From positions 62,001 to 126,000 of the forward strand of contig JAIQFV010000004.1 in assembly GCA_020073085.1 (NCBI GenBank): DNA of 64,000 bases, in the 5' to 3' direction. The position numbers were made by a program, and so were the translations under genes. Below the pieces are notes generated by a model. It was not told the origin of the DNA, did not search any database, and was given only the letters and a program-made list of their open reading frames with translations. Of this stretch, positions 8,246 through 17,483 are shown piece by piece (the first letter of the stretch is position 1; each line of letters opens with the position of its first letter). This DNA comes from Terriglobia bacterium. GTDB lineage: Bacteria > Acidobacteriota > Terriglobia > JAIQFV01.

Positions 8246-8301
8246 CTGGCACCCGACACCCGGCACCCGACACCTTTCTCTCGGAAGGAGCGTAATCCAA
8301 A

Positions 8302-9321
8302 ATGATCATCAGCATGAAGGCGGGGGCGAGCAAGGAACAGATCAACCATGTGATCGAAAGGATCGAGAGTTACGGCTACAAGGCCCACCCCATCTACGGC
8401 GACGAGCGCGTGGTCATTGGCGCCATTGGCGATGGCCGCATGAGGGACCATATCCAGTCCCTGGAATCGGCTCCCGGGGTAGACTCGGTGATGCCCATCC
8501 TCAAGCCCTTCAAACTGGTGGGCCGCGAATTGAAGAAAGAGAGGACCTGCGTGCGCGTGAGTGAAGATGTGGGCATCGACAGCTCCCATTTTGTCGTCAT
8601 GGCCGGCCCCTGCTCGGTGGAGTCCCGCGAACAGCTCATGACCACCGCTCATGCCGTGAAGGCGGCCGGTGCAAAAATCTTGCGGGGCGGCGCCTTTAAG
8701 CCCCGGACTTCTCCCTATGATTTTCAAGGGTTGGAGGAAGAGGGACTGAAGTTTTTGGCCGAAGCGCGGGACGCGACCGGCCTCAAGGTAGTCACCGAGG
8801 TCCTTTCCGATGCGAACGTTTCCCTGGTGGCCGAATATGCCGACATCCTGCAGGTCGGGGCGCGCAATATGCAGAATTTTGCATTGCTCAAGAAGCTCGG
8901 GAAATGCGATAAACCGGTGCTTCTCAAACGCGGCATGAGCTCGACCATCAAGGAATTCCTGCTTTCCGCGGAATACATCGTGTCTCAAGGAAATCCCAAT
9001 GTAATCCTCTGTGAGCGGGGCATCCGCACCTTCGAGTCCTACACGCGCAACACCCTGGATCTTTCGGCCGTGCCCCTGCTGAATGAACTCTCGCACCTTC
9101 CCGTGGTCATCGACCCCTCCCACGCGACGGGCAAGCGCTCTCTGGTGATCCCAATGGCGAAGGCGTCGGTGGCAGCAGGCGCCGACGGGCTGCTCATTGA
9201 AGTCCACCCGAACCCGGAGGAGGCATTTTCCGATGGCCCGCAGTCCTTGTTGCCGGAAGAATTTGGTGAGCTCATGAGGGTCGTGCGACAATACGTGGCG
9301 CTGGAAGATCGCAAGATGTAA
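8302..9321 (+). CDS. aroF: 3-deoxy-7-phosphoheptulonate (DAHP) synthase, type I-beta
   Basis: A 339-residue DAHP synthase that condenses phosphoenolpyruvate and erythrose 4-phosphate as the first step of aromatic amino acid synthesis. An N-terminal ferredoxin-like regulatory domain (residues 1-70, [20 protein letters not shown]) precedes the (beta-alpha)8 barrel, as in the Thermotoga-type I-beta enzymes. Active-site motifs include [47 protein letters not shown] and the metal-binding [17 protein letters not shown] lies about 11 bases before the ATG. It follows pheA across the repeat element, so it may or may not share the pheA transcript. The N-terminal domain is expected to confer tyrosine or phenylalanine feedback control. 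Confidence 0.96.
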   Translation: MIISMKAGASKEQINHVIERIESYGYKAHPIYGDERVVIGAIGDGRMRDHIQSLESAPGVDSVMPILKPFKLVGRELKKERTCVRVSEDVGIDSSHFVVMAGPCSVESREQLMTTAHAVKAAGAKILRGGAFKPRTSPYDFQGLEEEGLKFLAEARDATGLKVVTEVLSDANVSLVAEYADILQVGARNMQNFALLKKLGKCDKPVLLKRGMSSTIKEFLLSAEYIVSQGNPNVILCERGIRTFESYTRNTLDLSAVPLLNELSHLPVVIDPSHATGKRSLVIPMAKASVAAGADGLLIEVHPNPEEAFSDGPQSLLPEEFGELMRVVRQYVALEDRKM

Positions 9322-9382
9322 CGGCGCTGCCGGGGCTGAAAGGGATCTCGACTCCACCACCCGTCACGAATACCCCGTCCCT

Positions 9383-10405
9383 ATGCACCTCGAAAAATAC
9401 TTCTTTGCCCTCACCATCTTTGCCGCCCTCGTTCTGACCTTCTTTCTTCTCCAGCCGTTTGGCACCTACCTGGTCCTCGCTGGAATCCTGACCTACTACC
9501 TGGGCCCGCTCAAGCGCATCCTGCAGCGGTACATCCGCAGCGAAGCGCTCTGTGCCGCAGTCCTCGTGGTGCTCGTCATCCTGCTGGTGGTGGCGCCGTC
9601 GATCTACGTGACAACGCACCTGGTCACCCAGGTCAGCAGCGCCTACAACGACTTCAAGGATGCCGGCATCCCGGAGCGGTTGGGTCGGTTTGTTCAACAG
9701 AAGACAGGAAGGGAAATTGAGTTTCACAAGATATTTTTGAACCTGCTTGAAAGCGCGAGGAACTTCCTCCTGGGCGCGGCGCCGAATTTTCTGGGGTCTC
9801 TCACTTCGCTGGTCGTGGGCCTGTTCATCATGTTTTTTGTCATCTACTATGCCCTGCAGGAGTCCGGTGATCTGGGCCGCCGACTGACGCGGTTGATCCC
9901 GCTCGAAGCGGGGCTCAAGGATAAGATGCTTGAGGAGATTCGAGGGGTTCTGGAGGGTGTCTTATATGGGCAGGTGATTACGGCGGTCGTGGTGGGCGCC
10001 CTGGAGGGAGTCGGCTTCTTGATCTTCGGGGTCGGCAACGCCATTTTCTGGGCCGTCTTGATGATGATTCTGTCATTCATTCCGGTCTTGGGTACCCCCC
10101 TCATCTGGGTTCCGGCGGGGATCTACTTGATCGTCGAAGGACACCTTTGGCGCGGTCTCGGCCTGCTGATTTACTCGACGGTGGTCGTTGTTTACGTGGA
10201 CAACTTTTTGAAGCCCCGGCTGATCAGCGATAAATCCAGGATCCACCCCATCATCATCTTGATCGGTGTGCTGGGAGGGCTGGAACTTTTTGGATTCATC
10301 GGACTCGTCATCGGCCCCCTCGTGCTGGCCCTGTTGATTCGTTTGTTGGTCTTTTACGAAGAAGTTTATCTTCCCAAACAGGCCGGCGCGAAAGGTGATT
10401 TGTGA
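9383..10405 (+). CDS. AI-2E family transporter (UPF0118 permease)
   Basis: A 340-residue membrane protein of the AI-2E/PerM superfamily. About 7-8 transmembrane segments are arranged as the family expects: two early helices (residues 5-65), a soluble stretch around residues 90-130, then helices from 140 onward. Conserved features are GLVIMF-like hydrophobic pairs, the Pro-rich IPVLGTPLIWVPAGIYL and DNFLKPRLISDKSRIHP near the C-terminus. Members export the quorum signal AI-2 in some bacteria and act as sodium/proton antiporters or unassigned permeases in others, so substrate is open. It lies about 60 bases after aroF on the same strand and could be co-transcribed. Confidence 0.88.
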   Translation: MHLEKYFFALTIFAALVLTFFLLQPFGTYLVLAGILTYYLGPLKRILQRYIRSEALCAAVLVVLVILLVVAPSIYVTTHLVTQVSSAYNDFKDAGIPERLGRFVQQKTGREIEFHKIFLNLLESARNFLLGAAPNFLGSLTSLVVGLFIMFFVIYYALQESGDLGRRLTRLIPLEAGLKDKMLEEIRGVLEGVLYGQVITAVVVGALEGVGFLIFGVGNAIFWAVLMMILSFIPVLGTPLIWVPAGIYLIVEGHLWRGLGLLIYSTVVVVYVDNFLKPRLISDKSRIHPIIILIGVLGGLELFGFIGLVIGPLVLALLIRLLVFYEEVYLPKQAGAKGDL

Positions 10406-10704
10406 GCACCCCCGATTCCTTTCTTGAATTAATGAGCGGAAAGTTTTAGTATTCAGTTGCTTTCTCCCCCCATTTACATCTCGCATTGCGGTTTTGTGGG
10501 TTCTTGAGCAGGAAAAACTCACCCCCCTTAAATCCAACCGGAATGGAACTCGGAAGAGATCACAAGGCCAGCCTTTCTTGTTCAGAATTCTAGGTCGGGT
10601 CTTTTTCTCCAGGCGAATCCGATTCAGCTGAAATGATTTCTGAAGGGGATCCTCTCACGTGTTCGAGTCCGATTTGGATTTCAAGACAGAAGAGGAGAAA
10701 GAAA
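10406..10704. other. Intergenic spacer upstream of the large secreted nuclease-like protein
   Basis: About 300 bases. The Shine-Dalgarno-like AGAGGAGAAAGA ends just before the chosen start of the downstream gene. I see no convincing promoter pair, terminator or small gene. Confidence 0.4.
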
Positions 10705-13700
10705 ATGAAGAGGCCCGGATTTTCCAACGCATTGCTTTGCCCGTCCCGCCATCGTCTGATTTCGGCACTCTTGCTCTTAGTCGTCGTCTTTGCCGCCCTT
10801 CGTGCTGTCTTACCCTCCATGGTTCTAGCGGTGTCAAATACCATTGTCCTCAGCCAGGTTTATGGTGGAGGGGGAAACTCGGGCGCGACACTGAAGAATG
10901 ATTTTATTGAACTGTTCAATCGCGGCAGCGCCTCCGTGGATGTGACTGGTTGGTCCATTCAATACACCTCCGCCGCGGGGACCACTTGGCAGAAGACCGA
11001 TCTGTCCGGCACCATTGGTCCGGGCCAGTATTATCTCGTGCAGGAAGCGCAGGGCTCGGGCGGAACCATCAATCTGCCCCCTCCGGATGTCATCGGAACC
11101 CTGGCTTTGAGTGCCACGGCGGGGAAAGTTGTGCTTGTCAGCACCAATGGCTTGATTGCAAGTGGAACCGCCTGTCCCTCAGGCCCCAGCATGATCGACC
11201 TCGTTGGTTTCGGGTCGAGCGCAAACTGCTTTGAAGGAACGGGGCCGAGTCCGGCCCCCAGCAGCACTCATGCGATATTGAGGTCCAGCGACGGTTGTGC
11301 AGACACCGACAACAACTCACTGGATTTTAATGCGGGGACGCCGAATCCGCGGAATTCTGCCTCCCCGAGAAACTCCTGCGGCACGGCAACAAATCCCAGT
11401 GGTGTCGGAGCTGCCAATCCGGGAAGCGTCGTGGCAGGCGGCTCAACTCTTCTGACCGTCTCAGTCACACCGGGATCAAATCCCCCCAGCACCGGGATTG
11501 CAGTTCGCGGTGATTTGACCCCGATCGGAGGCTCGGCCACACAGCCCTTCTACGACGATGGAACGCATGGGGATGTGACTCCCGCGGACAGCACATTTTC
11601 TTGCCAGGGTACTGTGGGAACAGCAACCGCAAATGGGACGAAGAGCCTGCTGGTAACCGTCTCGGACGCTGAAATGCGTACAGCCTCCTTAAGTATTGAC
11701 CTCACCGTTCAGTCCTCTTCTCTTGTCGCCATCCATGACATCCAGGGAAGTGGAGTGTCCTCCCCTCACCAGGGAGAGTTGGTGACCACCGCCGGGATTG
11801 TCACTGCGGTCAAAGACAACGCCTTCTTCCTTCAGAGTCGTGACGCTGAAATCGATAGCGACCCGAACACTTCCGAGGGGATTCTTGTTGTTACATCGAG
11901 TGCGCCGCCTTCGGCCGCGGTCGTGGGCAACGGGGTCACAGTGACAGGCACGGTCCGCGAATATGTGCCGGCCTCCGACCCCAACAGTCCATCCGTCACT
12001 CAATTGAGCGAGCCTGTGACCGTCACACTGGTTTCCACGGGGAATCCCTTGCCCGCTCCCGTGACTCTGACGGCGTCGGACCTCAGCTCCTCGGGTCCCA
12101 TCCAACAGCTCTTCAAATTTGAGGGTATGCGCGTCCACGCCGATTCGCTCACAGTCGTTGCACCCACCGAGGGGGTTGTTGATGAGATAAATGCCACCTC
12201 AAGGTCCAACGGAGTCTGCTATGCAGTGCTGACAGGGGTGCCTCGGCCTTTTCGTGAACCGGGGATTGAGGTGCCTGATTCACTCCCCCCGGATTCACCC
12301 TGCTGCGTCCCGCGGTTCGACGCCAATCCTGAACGATTACGTGTCGACAGTGACGGACTGGCGGGCGCCACTCCCTTAGAAGTTACCTCCGGAGCAGTCC
12401 TGACCAACATCACGGGACCGTTGGACTTTGTCTCCCGAACTTATACGATCTTGCCTGATTCATCGTCGTCTCCGGCCATATCGGGAAACATCAGTGCAAT
12501 CCCCGTTCCCCCGGCAAAGGCGGATGAGTTCACCATCGGGTCCTTTAACATGGAACGATTTTATGATTCCACGGATGATCCTGCGATGATCGAACCTGTC
12601 CTGACGACGACGGCCTTCAATAATCGGCTCAATAAAGCCTCGCTGGCCATCCGGAACGTAATGGGAATGCCTGACATCATTGGCGTCGAGGAAGTAGAGA
12701 ACCTTCCGCTTTTGCAGGCTTTGGCCGACAGGATCAACCAGGATGCAGTTGCCGCGGGCAATCCCGATCCAGCCTACCAGGCCTATCTCATCGAAGGCAA
12801 CGATTCATCGGGTATCGATGTGGGCATCCTCGCGAAGAGGTCCCGCGTAAACGTCGTGGAGGTGACTCAGGCTGGGAAGACCGATACCTTCCGGGATCCT
12901 GTCACGGGCCAACAGGTTCTTCTTAATGATCGCCCCCCCTTGATCATGCGCGCGGCCATCTTGAGAACGGATAATTCCGTCTACCCCGCGACGGTCGTTG
13001 TCAGCCACCTGCGTTCATTGTCAGGGGTCAACGATGCGGCGGAGGGTGCCCGCGTCCGCGCGAAGCGTGCGGCACAGGCCGAGTATCTTGCCAACCTGAT
13101 TCAATCCCGGCAGTCCGCCGATGCCAGGGAGGCGATCATCTCGATCGGAGATTACAATGCATTCCAGTTTAACGATGGATACGTGGATGTGATGGGGACG
13201 GTCCTGGGGATGCCGGCGCCGCCCGATCAGGTCTTTCTGTCAAGCGGCGATCTCGTCAATCCTGACCTGATCAACTTGACCCATCGCGCTCCGGTGGACC
13301 AACAGTATTCTTACAGCCTGGATGGGAACGCCCAGGCGCTCGATCACATTGTGATCACGGCGAACCTGCTCCCTCAATTCGCCGGACTCCACGTCGCGCG
13401 CTGCAATGCAGATTTTCCGGAATCCTTTCGCAATGATGCGAATCGACCCGAGCGCATGTCTGATCATGACATGCCGATCGCTTATTTTGTCTTTCCATCA
13501 AGGGGAGCCGACCTGTCTGTCATCAAGAAGTATTCATCGGATCCCGTTCAATCCGGAGCTCCATTTGGATACCTCCTGGCGGTGACAAATAATGGTCCTG
13601 AGACCGCCTCGTCTGTAGTGATGACCGATACCCTCGCAACCAACACCACCTTCATGTCCATTACCCCCCCAGCGGGTTGGACTTGTGCTGTTCCCCCAGT

Positions 13701-15669
13701 GGGCGGCAGCGGAATCTTGACCTGCACCCGGAAATCGTTGGAGGCCTTTGCTCTTGATACCTTCCTCGTGACAGTGAGGATCAATTGTTCGCTCGAAACG
13801 GGGACCCTGCTTTCCAGCAAGGCGACGATCCAATCTTCCGAATCTGACTGGAATCCGGCGAACAATTCAAGCACCTCGACGGTCACTGTACTCGATTCCA
13901 CAACAATCTCCCCCTTGAGTCAATCGTTCGGAGCAAGTGGAGGGGCAGGAATAGTGAAGGTCAGCATTCCGGAGGATTGTCGATGGGCTGCATCAAGTAA
14001 TGATCAATGGATTACGATAATCTCCTCCGACAACGGGGTTGGCAATGCGACGGTCAGTTACCGGGTTTCCGCGAACAAGGGAGTGAGCCCACGCCAGGGA
14101 TCAATGACAGTCGCCGGACGAGCCTTCTCGGTGTCTCAAGCAGGCAGCGGCGGCGGAAATACACAGCTCAGTCTCATAGTCCCAGCCGATGGCGTGAACA
14201 CCACAACAACTCAAGTCGAGGGAGGAAACGTCCGGGCAGGGTATGCCATAGTCACTGCGGATCCCTCCAGGAAAGCGGACGGCCGCACTCACCTTGTTTC
14301 CGAGATCGCTCTTGAAGGGACGGCGGTTCTCAGCTTGATCCAGAATGGTGTCGTCGTCAGCGAAGCGGGAGTGCCTGCTTCACCGCCCACAACTTCCGCT
14401 CAAATCTTTATCGATTTTCGTTCAGACCCTGGAGCCATGGCGGGTCCGGAGGCTGCACACACTTCCCAAGTCAATACCGGACTGGCAATCGTCAATCAAG
14501 GGACAGGCGCCGCCAACGTTTCATATCGACTTCGGGATTCCGCGGGCATAGTCCTGGCCACCGGGCATGGGACCTTGGGGGAGGGCGGTCATCGGGCGTT
14601 ATTCATCGATGAGCTGAATCAAATCGCACATGATTTCATCTTGCCCCCGGACTTTTCAACGGCTGCGGGCTTTGGGACGCTTGAAATCAGCAGCGATCAG
14701 CCGCTTTCCATCCTGGGTTTGAGGCTTGCCATGAGTCAGCGCGGAGAAACCCTGTTGACAACGACCCCGATCTCCGATTTGACCCGACCAGTCACCTCCG
14801 GCGTGCTCTTCTTCCCGCACGTGGTGGAGGGGGGCGGGTACAAGACGTCAATCATTCTTCTAAACAACTCCGATTCGGGTGAAGCAGGAACACTGCGGAT
14901 ATTCGACAACCGTGGGGCAGGCTTGATGGTCCGGCAGGCCGGTAGTTATGCCCCTCCCTCTTCAGTCTTTGCCTACAAAATCGAGCCGCGGGGGGTCTAT
15001 GTGTTTCAGACCGAGGGATCTCCATTAGCGGTTCTTGCTGGCTGGGCGCAAGTCGAGCCGGACAACGGCACACCGACGCCGGTCGGCGCAGGATTATTGA
15101 GCTATACAACAGAAGGCATCCTGCGTTCCGAAACAGGGATTCCCTCCGCGGTCCCGTCAAATCACGCGCGGGTTTATGTCGACCGGACGGGCGGCCATAA
15201 CACCGGAATCGCAATCGCGGATCCTTCAGGAACCGGCCTTCGAGCCGCTCTGAAAGCTTTTCAAGTCGATGGGAATACTGCGGCGGGAACCGGGAACGTG
15301 GATCTTGTCGGTCGCGGGCATGAAGCGAGGTTTGCCAACGAATATATCCCGGCAATTCCGGAGGGATTCACCGGAGTGCTGGATATTTCAGCGCCTTCAC
15401 CTTTCGTCGCCCTCACCCTGCGTGCCCTCACCAATGCGAGAGGCGATTTTCTAATGACTACATTTCCCATTGTGGACTTGAATCAGGCCACTCGCGCTCC
15501 CTTGGTTTTTTCTCAGATTGCAGCGGGGGGCGGGTACGAGACCCAATGCATTGTGTTTGGCAAAGGGAGCGAAACCCATGTCTTGATCAGTTATTTCGGT
15601 GATGACGGCACTCCCCTGAACGTGGGGAATAAATCTCAGGATAGGCAAGGAAATCTGATAAAAAAGTAG
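10705..15669 (+). CDS. Giant secreted multidomain nuclease-like protein (LTD, OB-fold, EEP nuclease, DUF11, BACON)
   Basis: A 1654-residue exported protein. The ATG at 10705 follows AGGAG and begins a signal peptide (RLISALLLLVVVFAALRAVL). Domains in order: lamin-tail domain, about 44-160 (NDFIELFNRGSASVDVTGW); Ig-like region; OB-fold, about 340-425; endonuclease/exonuclease/phosphatase domain, about 607-932, with GSFNMERF, GVEEVENL, VVSHLRS, GDYNAF and terminal MSDHDMP, so the metal and catalytic residues look intact; DUF11, about 934-1062 (ADLSVIKKYS, NNGPETASSV); BACON, about 1066-1147; and a C-terminal module, about 1152-1640, shared with the protein at 17484. The architecture resembles ExeM-type extracellular nucleases. 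A role in degrading extracellular DNA is inferred. The end (GNKSQDRQGNLIKK) lacks an obvious anchor or sorting signal. Confidence 0.88.
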   Translation: MKRPGFSNALLCPSRHRLISALLLLVVVFAALRAVLPSMVLAVSNTIVLSQVYGGGGNSGATLKNDFIELFNRGSASVDVTGWSIQYTSAAGTTWQKTDLSGTIGPGQYYLVQEAQGSGGTINLPPPDVIGTLALSATAGKVVLVSTNGLIASGTACPSGPSMIDLVGFGSSANCFEGTGPSPAPSSTHAILRSSDGCADTDNNSLDFNAGTPNPRNSASPRNSCGTATNPSGVGAANPGSVVAGGSTLLTVSVTPGSNPPSTGIAVRGDLTPIGGSATQPFYDDGTHGDVTPADSTFSCQGTVGTATANGTKSLLVTVSDAEMRTASLSIDLTVQSSSLVAIHDIQGSGVSSPHQGELVTTAGIVTAVKDNAFFLQSRDAEIDSDPNTSEGILVVTSSAPPSAAVVGNGVTVTGTVREYVPASDPNSPSVTQLSEPVTVTLVSTGNPLPAPVTLTASDLSSSGPIQQLFKFEGMRVHADSLTVVAPTEGVVDEINATSRSNGVCYAVLTGVPRPFREPGIEVPDSLPPDSPCCVPRFDANPERLRVDSDGLAGATPLEVTSGAVLTNITGPLDFVSRTYTILPDSSSSPAISGNISAIPVPPAKADEFTIGSFNMERFYDSTDDPAMIEPVLTTTAFNNRLNKASLAIRNVMGMPDIIGVEEVENLPLLQALADRINQDAVAAGNPDPAYQAYLIEGNDSSGIDVGILAKRSRVNVVEVTQAGKTDTFRDPVTGQQVLLNDRPPLIMRAAILRTDNSVYPATVVVSHLRSLSGVNDAAEGARVRAKRAAQAEYLANLIQSRQSADAREAIISIGDYNAFQFNDGYVDVMGTVLGMPAPPDQVFLSSGDLVNPDLINLTHRAPVDQQYSYSLDGNAQALDHIVITANLLPQFAGLHVARCNADFPESFRNDANRPERMSDHDMPIAYFVFPSRGADLSVIKKYSSDPVQSGAPFGYLLAVTNNGPETASSVVMTDTLATNTTFMSITPPAGWTCAVPPVGGSGILTCTRKSLEAFALDTFLVTVRINCSLETGTLLSSKATIQSSESDWNPANNSSTSTVTVLDSTTISPLSQSFGASGGAGIVKVSIPEDCRWAASSNDQWITIISSDNGVGNATVSYRVSANKGVSPRQGSMTVAGRAFSVSQAGSGGGNTQLSLIVPADGVNTTTTQVEGGNVRAGYAIVTADPSRKADGRTHLVSEIALEGTAVLSLIQNGVVVSEAGVPASPPTTSAQIFIDFRSDPGAMAGPEAAHTSQVNTGLAIVNQGTGAANVSYRLRDSAGIVLATGHGTLGEGGHRALFIDELNQIAHDFILPPDFSTAAGFGTLEISSDQPLSILGLRLAMSQRGETLLTTTPISDLTRPVTSGVLFFPHVVEGGGYKTSIILLNNSDSGEAGTLRIFDNRGAGLMVRQAGSYAPPSSVFAYKIEPRGVYVFQTEGSPLAVLAGWAQVEPDNGTPTPVGAGLLSYTTEGILRSETGIPSAVPSNHARVYVDRTGGHNTGIAIADPSGTGLRAALKAFQVDGNTAAGTGNVDLVGRGHEARFANEYIPAIPEGFTGVLDISAPSPFVALTLRALTNARGDFLMTTFPIVDLNQATRAPLVFSQIAAGGGYETQCIVFGKGSETHVLISYFGDDGTPLNVGNKSQDRQGNLIKK

Positions 15670-16002
15670 TTTCGATTGAAAAAGCGCTTGCGGGAAGGCA
15701 GTATGCGAGAAGGATTGGGGGCACCTTAGGCATTGGGGCTGCCCTCAACCTTCTTTATGCCACATCCGGACCGGAAGTCATTTCTGGAATGAATTGCTCA
15801 AGTGCATGAAGGTTTCAAGATACAATGACTGGTGGATGTGTTTTCCCCGTGGGCCGATCCCGGTGATGAGATGGACCCGGGAGGCTGTATTGACCAGGGT
15901 CTTGGTTTCCACTCGTCGCGGTTGAGTCTGTTGAGAGGTACAACGTCACAGGGATTCAGCGTTATCTCTGCTTCCTTGCGACTGATCTTGCCATTGCCTC
16001 AC
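15670..16002. other. Intergenic spacer before the SLC13-type transporter
   Basis: About 330 bases. An in-frame extension of the transporter reaches back to 15832, but that segment is not hydrophobic or conserved-looking, so I treat it as noncoding. No terminator with a clear T-run was found after the secreted protein. Confidence 0.4.
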
Positions 16003-17211
16003 ATGTTTCCTGCACTCTTGATTTTCCTGGGCACTTATCTCGTACTCGCCGTCGGGCGTCTTCCCGGATTTCGCGTCGATCGCACCGGCGCGGCAATCAT
16101 CGGCGCCAGCCTGATGATTGCGTTTCGGGTCCTTTCCCTCGATGAAGCCTTCCGGGCCATTAATTACGAAACCATCATCCTGCTATTCGGGATGATGATC
16201 GTTGTGGCGAATCTCCGGCTCTCCGGATTTTTCGCGGTGATCAGCACTTGGGTAGTGGAGCACGCCCATCATCCCCTGGCGCTGTTGAGTGGAATCGTCC
16301 TGGTCTCCGGAGTTTTCTCGGCCTTCTTCGTGAACGATACCATGTGCCTGGTCCTCACGCCCCTGGTGCTCGAGATCGTTGTTCAACTGAACCGCAGGCC
16401 AATCCCTTACCTGCTTGCGGTGGCGATGGCGTCGAACATTGGGAGCGTGGCGACCATTACCGGGAATCCTCAAAACATGATGATCGGGACGTTTTCGCAT
16501 ATCCCCTATCGCGTCTTTGCGGCCAGGCTGGCCCCGGTGGCCGGAATGGGGTTGGTCTTGACGGTGCTGCTGATCGCTCTCGTGTATCGGAAGGAATTCA
16601 CCGGGGCCCGCCACGTCGATATTCCGAAACCCCGCGTCCGGGTCAATCGAGTGCTGTTATGGAAATCCGTGATTGCCGCGGGGGTCATGATCGTTTTGTT
16701 TTTTGCGGGATGGCCGGTGGCCAAAGTGGCGGTGGTGACGGGAGCTGCGTTGTTGATCACTCGCCGGGTGAAACCCGAAAAAGTCTACCGGGAAATCGAT
16801 TGGCAACTGCTGGTCCTGTTCGCCGGGTTGTTCGTGGTGATTGCGGGGGTCGAAAAGGCTTTGTTGAGTCAGGATCTCGGCGGCATCGCTTCCCATTTCA
16901 GCCTCAACCGCGTGGCGGTATTGAGTCTGCTCAGTGCGCTTCTCTCCAACGTGGTGAGCAACGTGCCGGCGGTGCTGGTCTTCAAGCCCTTTGTAGAACG
17001 GTTGGCGAATGCGCACCAGGCATGGCTCGTCCTCGCCATGTCATCCACCCTGGCGGGCAACCTCACGTTGCTCGGCTCTATTGCCAACCTGATCGTGGTG
17101 GAACGTGCCCGCCACGAAGTCCGAATCTCATTCCTGGAATACCTCAGGGTGGGAGTGCCGTTGACGATACTCACGGTGGCGATCGGTATGCTGATGTTGT
17201 CGCGGGTATAA
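16003..17211 (+). CDS. SLC13/ArsB-NhaD superfamily anion transporter
   Basis: A 402-residue inner-membrane transporter of the ion transporter (IT) superfamily (ArsB/NhaD, SLC13, CitMHS). About 10-11 hydrophobic segments form two inverted halves. The first contains NYETIILLFGMMIVVANLRL and the substrate-loop-like FFVNDTMCLVLTPLV. The middle has MASNIGSVATITGNPQN (the NIGS/TGNPQN signature), and the second half has LLSNVVSNVPAVLVFKPF. These NxxS/NxP motifs are the sodium/substrate sites of the superfamily. I start at 16003, where the first membrane helix begins; no strong ribosome site is seen, so a different start is possible. Substrate could be dicarboxylate, sulfate, arsenite or Na+/H+ and cannot be assigned. 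It sits between two giant secreted proteins. Confidence 0.86.
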   Translation: MFPALLIFLGTYLVLAVGRLPGFRVDRTGAAIIGASLMIAFRVLSLDEAFRAINYETIILLFGMMIVVANLRLSGFFAVISTWVVEHAHHPLALLSGIVLVSGVFSAFFVNDTMCLVLTPLVLEIVVQLNRRPIPYLLAVAMASNIGSVATITGNPQNMMIGTFSHIPYRVFAARLAPVAGMGLVLTVLLIALVYRKEFTGARHVDIPKPRVRVNRVLLWKSVIAAGVMIVLFFAGWPVAKVAVVTGAALLITRRVKPEKVYREIDWQLLVLFAGLFVVIAGVEKALLSQDLGGIASHFSLNRVAVLSLLSALLSNVVSNVPAVLVFKPFVERLANAHQAWLVLAMSSTLAGNLTLLGSIANLIVVERARHEVRISFLEYLRVGVPLTILTVAIGMLMLSRV

Positions 17212-17483
17212 GTGGTTACCAGCACCCGTGTGGTCACCATGCAGGTTCCGCTTTCTTAATATCTTCTTGAATCCGAAAGGATTTAGTCATAGAATAAATC
17301 CGGTCGATTCCCCACGATCGACTCTCCAAAAGTAAAACCTGACTGACAGTCAGGCGAAACTCGCTTCTATTCCCCTTTCAATTACCCCGCTTTCGAAGAA
17401 ATGTTTGCGTGAGAGTCGTAGTGGCTCGCCTTGGTGTTTAGAGACCTTCATCCGGGATCTCTTCAGAAGCTGAGGGATTCGAT

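Noticed and set aside
8080-9360. 426-codon minus-strand frame opposite DAHP synthase
   Set aside because: It spans the intergenic repeat and antisense of a well-recognised enzyme; no protein-like hydrophobic pattern or family motif.
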